Origin: Bolinopsis microptera
Taxonomy: Eukaryota > Ctenophora > Tentaculata > Lobata > Bolinopsidae
Length of the DNA: 64,000 nucleotides
NCBI RefSeq assembly: GCF_026151205.1
Contig: NC_087084.1
Location: 14,338,235 to 14,402,234 of the forward strand
Direction: 5' to 3'
Made by a program: the position numbers and the translations under genes. Under the pieces are notes generated by a model. It saw only the letters and a list, made by a program, of their open reading frames with translations, was not told the DNA's origin and made no database searches. The number at the start of each line of letters is the position of its first letter. Position 1 is the stretch's first letter. Of this stretch, positions 38,301 to 46,000 are shown in pieces.

Positions 38301-41300
38301 ACACTGCTACTCCAAGCAGGCATTCCTGGGTAGTGGTAACTATGGTTACTTGGTTGTGGTAACTATGGTTATTTGGTATAGATACCACTGCTACTCCAAG
38401 CAGGCATTCCTAGGTAGTGGTAACTATGGTTACTAGGTAGTGGTAACTATGGTTACTAGGTAGTGGTAACTATGGTTACTTGGTATAGATACCACTGCTA
38501 ATCCAAGCAGGCATTCCTGGTATTAACTAAACACAGAACATAATTGGCAAACAAAATTTAAAAAGTTAGAAAAAAATCACGTTTCGGTCCCGGTCAAAAT
38601 TCGGACCGGGCCCGGGATTAAGCCGGGATCCCGGTCGAACCTTGGTTGTAGTGAAACGATTTATAATTGGCGGTTGAGATCTCTGATGATAATAATAGAG
38701 GGTCTCACAGTATTTCCACTCGAAACAGCAGGAGTCGTAAGAAACGGCTTATTTTTTAAACTTACCTGCAGCGACATTGGTGAGCGGTGTTTCCTCGGTT
38801 TCCTGACCGTACGCCTGCACCTCACAAAGGGTAAGGTAGTTGTAGGGCAAGCTCACCTTGATAGCTCCTCCTACAGCTCCTCCACAAGATACCACGTACT
38901 TACTCTGTCCAGCTTTGAAGGCTACCTCTCCACACAGCACAGCTCCTACATATACCTGGGGAGGGGTTATAAAGGGTTATAAAGGGTTATAAGGGGTTAT
39001 AAGGGGTTATACGGGGTTATAAGGGGTTATAAGGGGTTATAAGGGGTTATAAGGGGTTATAAGGGGTTATAAGGGGTTATAAGGGGTTATAAGGGGTTAT
39101 AAGGGGTTATAAGGGGTTATAAGGGGTTATAAGGGGTTATAAGGGGTTATAAGGGGTTATAAGGGGTTATAACTATAAGGGGTTATAAGGGGTTATAAGG
39201 GGTTATAAGGGGTTATAAGGGGTTATAAGGGGTTATAAGGGGTTATAAGGGGTTATAAGGGGTTATAAGGGGTTACAAGGGGTTATAAGGGGTTATAAAG
39301 GGTTATAAGGGGTTATAAGGGGTTTAATGTAGGGGTTATAAGGGGTTATGAGGGATTATAAGGGGTTTAATGTGGGGGTTATAAGTGGTTTAATGGAATT
39401 TATTGGGAAGCATAATGAGGTTGTAACACGTTACATATAATAATAATAAAATGAAAGGAGAATGTTGTTACGTACCCTAGCGAGGTTTATTCTGTTCTGA
39501 CAGCAGTCCTCCCGATTATAAAGGACAACTCTGTCTACTTTGTACATTCCGTCAAGTTTTACCCTCCACCAGTTATTGATGTTAGAGGAGGTGTGTGTAC
39601 AGGTTCTGAACAGCAAAAAAACGATTATCATATGCATATAAACGTATGTATAATTAAATATATTATCCAATTGATGATCAAAATTAGTTGATGATGAGAA
39701 AACCTTTTTATTAATCGGCTTCCTGTAATTGGCCGGTTATACTTGTGTAAAAATGGGCCTGTTGAAATATCCGAAATAAAATAAGCGTTAGATTTTTAAA
39801 AATCGAGGTTTGCCAAATTCAACTGAATTAATCCAAAGACGATTAAACCAAGATGAGTATTATGTAATCGATTTTACATTTCAGGAAGCCATACATTAAG
39901 CTTATTCAATAATAACGATCAGTCTTGAATACTTAATTAAATTTTACGAAGTGTATTTTTTGTAAATAACTAACCCAGCTGGCCATTGCCCGTTTGTGTT
40001 TCCATCAATTGCTCGTGCGGCAACTCCACCCCATCCTACATTGTTTTGGGTGGCTACAAGATCCTTCGTCAGAATGTTAACCTCAGGCTCGTCCTCATCC
40101 TCACCCTCACCCTCACCTAGGGGTTTCTCTCTGATAATGGTATTCCACAATATAGGCACTCCGCCTGCCTTCAGCGCTGCTCCCCCAAACACTTCAAACT
40201 TTGTAGCACCGCTGTAGGCCTGCCTCTTTGGGAAGTTAACTCCAGGCATTACCTCCCCGTTAAAAGACGCAATATACTTATCCTCCAACACTGAAACGGT
40301 GATTTTGAACTCTTTGCCCGCTTCGAAAGCTGGAAGGGGTGCTCTCAGCTCTCCCTGCCAATTTGCATTCTTTCGAGAGTTCATAACTAGGATGCTTCCA
40401 TCCCCAGCGGGCCTGAAAGCCATTCTGAAGAGGTAGTTAGATGCACTGTCCTTGATGTTCATTCCGAACCTGGCGACAGCTGGTGTAAAAACACCGGAGT
40501 ATGTGATCTTGTCTCCAACCTGCAGACCGCCGAGTCCTTTGCTTGTTTGTCCTGGGGCAGGATATGGTAGAGAGCTTTAGTACTTAAGGTTACTGTTTAT
40601 AAGAGTTTCTGCTAGGAATATCACTTTTTGGGTAGTCCTTGTGAAACACAAGGTTTTATCTTTTGACCCCCTTTGAGACCAGGAGTTGCCTAGCTAAGCG
40701 GGTTTTTTTACTGCTGTTATCTACTGTTCAACAATACTGAAAGCTTAGTCAAATAACTAAATCTTTGCGGAGAAGTGAGTATTATAAAATAATAATTAAT
40801 TAATACAATAAAAATATAAAAATTGTGAAGATATGAATACCTGCTAGAACTGGGACTTTTGGAGCGTTGTAAGGTGTCTTGTAGATGTTTTGTGCTTTAT
40901 TTGTTCCAAGTACTTGGTCATCAAATACACTGATTTGACTTAGTTTTCCGGGTAACTTGACCCATTTAGTACCTGGCGAGGATGTATTACTTTTAGATAA
41001 TAATATAAACCTTTTAGATATAGTCAGAGTTTAGTTATGTTCTGTATGCCATAAAATCAATCAAATCTGTGGACACAAATGATAATGACTATACTCACGA
41101 TTACAATAAAAAGGGTATTAAAGCTGGAGAATTTACCTGTGGGGGCGGCGTTGCTGATTCCCTCCCGGTAATATATGTCATCAGCTGCATTCACTCCGAC
41201 CACAATGTCTCTTCCTGAAGCTATCCACTTCAGCTTTCCTGGCACCAACACCCACTGTAAAAGTGGGACAGTTAGAACTTTAAGCTTTTGTAGTAGTTGT

Positions 41301-42971
41301 ACAGCAATAGTAAGACCTCGTTATTAAGCTTTTGTGTATAAACATTGCAGAACAACAAGCTACAGACAGGGGTCACTGGAGAGGTCTAATACACCGGAGA
41401 AAGGAGTTACTATGTGGTGCAGGCCACTCCAACGACTAGGAGGAGACCTTTCCAAGTACAAGTAAGTAAGTATAAACATTGCGTTCTCTGTAACATTGTC
41501 CAGAGTCGACTAACATTGTCCAGAGTCGACTTGGCACTATTTCACTTCCAAAGACAAATAAAAAGATCTGAAGAATATCGTGAATGAGATGATCATCCGC
41601 AACATGAGAAACATAACACATACGGGATCTTATTGTGCTACAGTTGTACATTTATCAAACTATCATTTTTTAAATTCAAAAATCCAAATAAACATTCCAT
41701 CAATGTATTACAGTTAAATTTACAAAAGACCACAATATCTCCTGTGAGGCAAAAAACATGGAAAATGAGAGCTAGAAAAATATTCGTGCGAGACTCAACA
41801 CTACCAGTACCAGACTGTAGCTGGAGTGGTAAACATTATGTAAAACATCATAGTAAACTTTATTTGCACATACAGCGACAGACGAACCCCGAATAACTGG
41901 GTTTTACTTTTAAGGGAGATCAGAGATTTAGGAAAGGACAAAAAACCCCGTAAATGGGTGGTTAGGCGTAACGTTGCCCCTCCCCCCCCCTACACTTACA
42001 GTGGTCCCCCCTCCCCCCCCCCCTACACTTACAGTGGTCCCCCCCACTACACTTACAGTGGTCCCCCCTCCCCCCCCCACTACACTTACAGTGGTCCCCC
42101 CCCCCCCTCCTACACTTACAGTGGTCCCCCCTCCCCCCCCCCTACACTTACAGTGGTCCCCCCTCCCCCCCCCCCTACACTTACAGTGGTCCCCCCCCCA
42201 CTACACTTACAGTGGTCCCCCCTCCCCCCCCCACTACACTTACAGTGGTCCCCCCCCCCCTCCTACACTTACAGTGGTCCCCCCCCCACTACACTTACAG
42301 TGGTCCCCCCTCCCCCCCCCCTACACTTACAGTGGTCCCCCCCCCACTACACTTACAGTGGTCCCCCCCCCCCCACTACACTTACAGTGGTCCCCCCCCA
42401 CTACACTTACAGTGGTCCCCCCCCCCCCCCCCACTACACTTACAGTGGTCCCCCCCCCCCACTACACTTACAGTGGTCCCCCCCCCACTACACTTACAGT
42501 GGTCCCCCCCCCCACTACACTTACAGTGGTCCCCCCCCCCCCCCCCACTACACTTACAGTGGTCCCCCCCCCCCCACTACACTTACAGTGGTCCCCCCCC
42601 CCACTACACTTACAGTGGTCCCCCCCCCCCCCCACTACACTTACAGTGGTCCCCCCCCCCCCCCACTACACTTACAGTGGTCCCCCCCCCCCCCCCCACT
42701 ACACTTACAGTGGTCCCCCCCCCCCCCACTACACTTACAGTGGTCCCCCCCCCCCCCCCACTACACTTACAGTGGTCCCCCCCCCCCCCACTACACTTAC
42801 AGTGGTCCCCCCCCCACTACACTTACAGTGGTCCCCCCCCACTACACTTACAGTGGTCCCCCCCCCCCCCCACTACACTTACAGTGGTCCCCCCCCCCCC
42901 CCCACTACACTTACAGTGGTCCCCCCCCCACTACACTTACAGTGGTCCCCCCCCCCACTACACTTACAGTG

Positions 42972-43003
<32 letters not shown>

Positions 43004-46000
43004 ACTACACTTACAGTGGTCCCAGAAATGTTGTTATCACCACGTGTTCCGGCTCTGTAGTAAATGTTGTTTGCTGAGTTGACTACCCACACTCCTGCCA
43101 TTCCAACACTGCGCAGATAATTATGTTAATTATTTCATTTTTATGCTAATTAATTGAGTGATTAATTAAGTTAGTTATTTTTGTAATTAGCGTAAACAAA
43201 TTGCTGAAATAATAATTACATATTTTCTTATAGATCCTTAATTTTTAACCTTTGGTGATAATTTTACTGAACTCTGTATGGTGTTTAACTGAATCGGAAA
43301 TGTTCACCAAAAACTACGGCTACAAATCAAAAACAGCACCAGTATAGCAATTTACCAGTTTGATACTCTTACACTCCTATTTACAAGTATATAACACTAC
43401 ACTATTTCCCACTATTTACTGTACCTGACTTCTATAGCTTTCCCTTGGATTTCCTGCCACGAGTCACCTCGCCTTCTATAGATGCTGCCGGCTCCGTTGA
43501 CTCCCCAGACATTTCCATTATCGCTCACATCAACCTGAAGAGGTTCAATATTAGAGGGGATCTTGAAACATAGACGAGTCCACTCAGGTACTTGTAGTCA
43601 CTAATCTATAATGTGATGAAATCAAGCTTCTAAATTCGGGATAGCCTGTAGCAGGCAACGCCCGATTCTAATGCTTCTGCAGACCTACACAAGTGCAAGT
43701 AAGTAGGTAAATATTTCATGCTAGGCATGTGGCACCCATCCATTGAGCTATTACTCACGTTTATGAGTTGGCCGGGGATTGTTTGCCATTTGTTATCTCC
43801 CAGGTACTTGTAGATTTCACCTGGAGATCCCTGAATTTTGTTAACTCCCCACACCTCGGATCCTGACGCCACGTGGGTTAAAGCTTGTCCGGTTATTTGG
43901 GTCCAGCTTGCTCCTGATGGGGTGTAATTAGTTAATTAGGGTGTTTAGGGTGTAATCAGTTAATTAGGGTGTTTTGGGTGTAATTAGTTATTTACCTAAT
44001 TAGGGTGTTTTGGGTGTAACTATTAGTTAATTACTTAATTAGGGTGATTTGGTTACTTTGGATATTTCGGGTATTTTTAGGAATTTTTGGGTATTGTTTG
44101 GCATTTTTGATCGGTAGTTCGACATTAACCAATGAATAAATAAATAACAGAAGAGAATTTGCTCCTTTTGTGAAACTGTCAATTTTGTTTACGTGTCCTA
44201 ACAATCATTTTTCACATCAAGTAAATGTAACAAATGTAACAAATGTAACAAATGTAACAAATGTAACAAATGTAACAAAAGATAATTAGTAATTAGTAAT
44301 TAGTAATTAGAAATTTGTAATTTGTAATTTGTAATTAGTAATTAATAATTAGCAATTACCGTCCTCATTAAGCTTGTAGACGTTTCTACCACTGTTGACA
44401 CCCCACACTCCAGACTTCCCCTTGTTGATCCTTGTAAGACCCCCTGCAATCTGCGTCCATGCTCCCTCAAGCTTAGCTGAGTAAAATAAGTTCTTTTTTG
44501 TTTTTTTAATAGGAGAAATTCAGGGACCAAGTATGATCAATGATCATTGATCATGAGTCGGCTGTATGAGTTCACTATTCTGGCAAAAGTTTGAATATTA
44601 AAGGATTCCCCTTTCAACCTTGACTATAAGATGGAACCAGAATCAATATCATTTTAATTGTCAATAAGCAAGTTGGTGCTAGAATTCTACTAAGTTGACG
44701 GTGCTAACCGGGACAAGTAGCACTATCTAGCACTAAAAAATCAGCTATGTAGCGGCTATGTAGCGGCTATGTAGCGGCTATGTAGCGGCTATCTAGCAAT
44801 AATAAATCTACACCAAATTTCATTAGATAACAGGAAAAATAAGTACATGCTCTTGAATGCCTCCAAGCGATCACTTCAATCACCGTCAATCAATGTTTGA
44901 TAAGATAAATAATGTAAATGATAAGAAATTTACCCTTAGGACATTTCATATTCCTACTGTTAACCCCGTTCATAGATATGGATTGAGCCTCACTGAACTC
45001 TCTGTTCTTGAGGAAGCACCTTAAGGTGGACGGTTGGTGGGTAAGGGAAGCACACCCGGTCTGGGCAGTACACAGAGCTTTACACTTCACTATAGAGACC
45101 ACGTTAGGTACCTGAGATTATAGAGGCAACGTTAGGCACCTGAGATTATAGAGACCACGTTAGGCACCTGAGATTATAGAGACCACGTTAGGCACCTGAG
45201 ATTATAGAGGCCACGTTAGGCACCTGAGATTATAGAGGCCACGTTAGGCACCTGAGATTATAGAGGCCACGTTAGGCACCTGAGAATATAGAGGCCACGT
45301 TAGGCACCTGAGATTATAGAGGCCACGTTAGGCACCTGAGATTATAGAGACCACGTTAGGCACCTGAGATTATAGAGACCACGTTAGGCACCTGAGATTA
45401 TAGAGATCACGTTAGGCATCTGAGATTATATTTATAGAGACCATGTTAGGCACCTGAGATTATAGCGACCACGTTAGGCACCTGAGATTATAGAAGCCAC
45501 GTTAGGCACCTGAGATTATAGAGACCACGTAAGGCACCTGAGATTATAGAGACCATGTTAGGCACCTGAGATTATAGAGACCACGTTAGGCACCTGAGAT
45601 TATAGAGACCACGTTAGGCACCTGAGATTATAGAGACCACGTAAGGCACCTGAGATTATAGAGACCACGTTAGGCACCTGAGATTATAGAGACCACGTTA
45701 GGCACCTCAGATGTGGTTTGGAGTGAAAAGAAAAGTTTCATTTTTTTCCGATCCATTTCTTTTCTCGGCAAAGCTGCCTAAAAAGCTATTATTAAGGAGA
45801 AAGTGGATGGAAAACTTTGTAGGATAACGATCAGGTTATATGAAAGATCTCATACCATTTTTATGTCAGATCCACGGAAATCGGCGTTTTCTTTTACACA
45901 TCCATCCTCTTTCATGAAAATAACAAGGATAAAAAACGACAATTTGAATTACACCGATAAAAATCACAACGATAACATTTTAATTGTAATTGTAATAACT

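Noticed and set aside
41958-43082. Proline-rich plus-strand frames (PPPLHLQWSP, TYSGPP)
   Set aside because: Translations of the C-rich donor array in three frames. The repeat belongs to intron 8 of the minus-strand gene.
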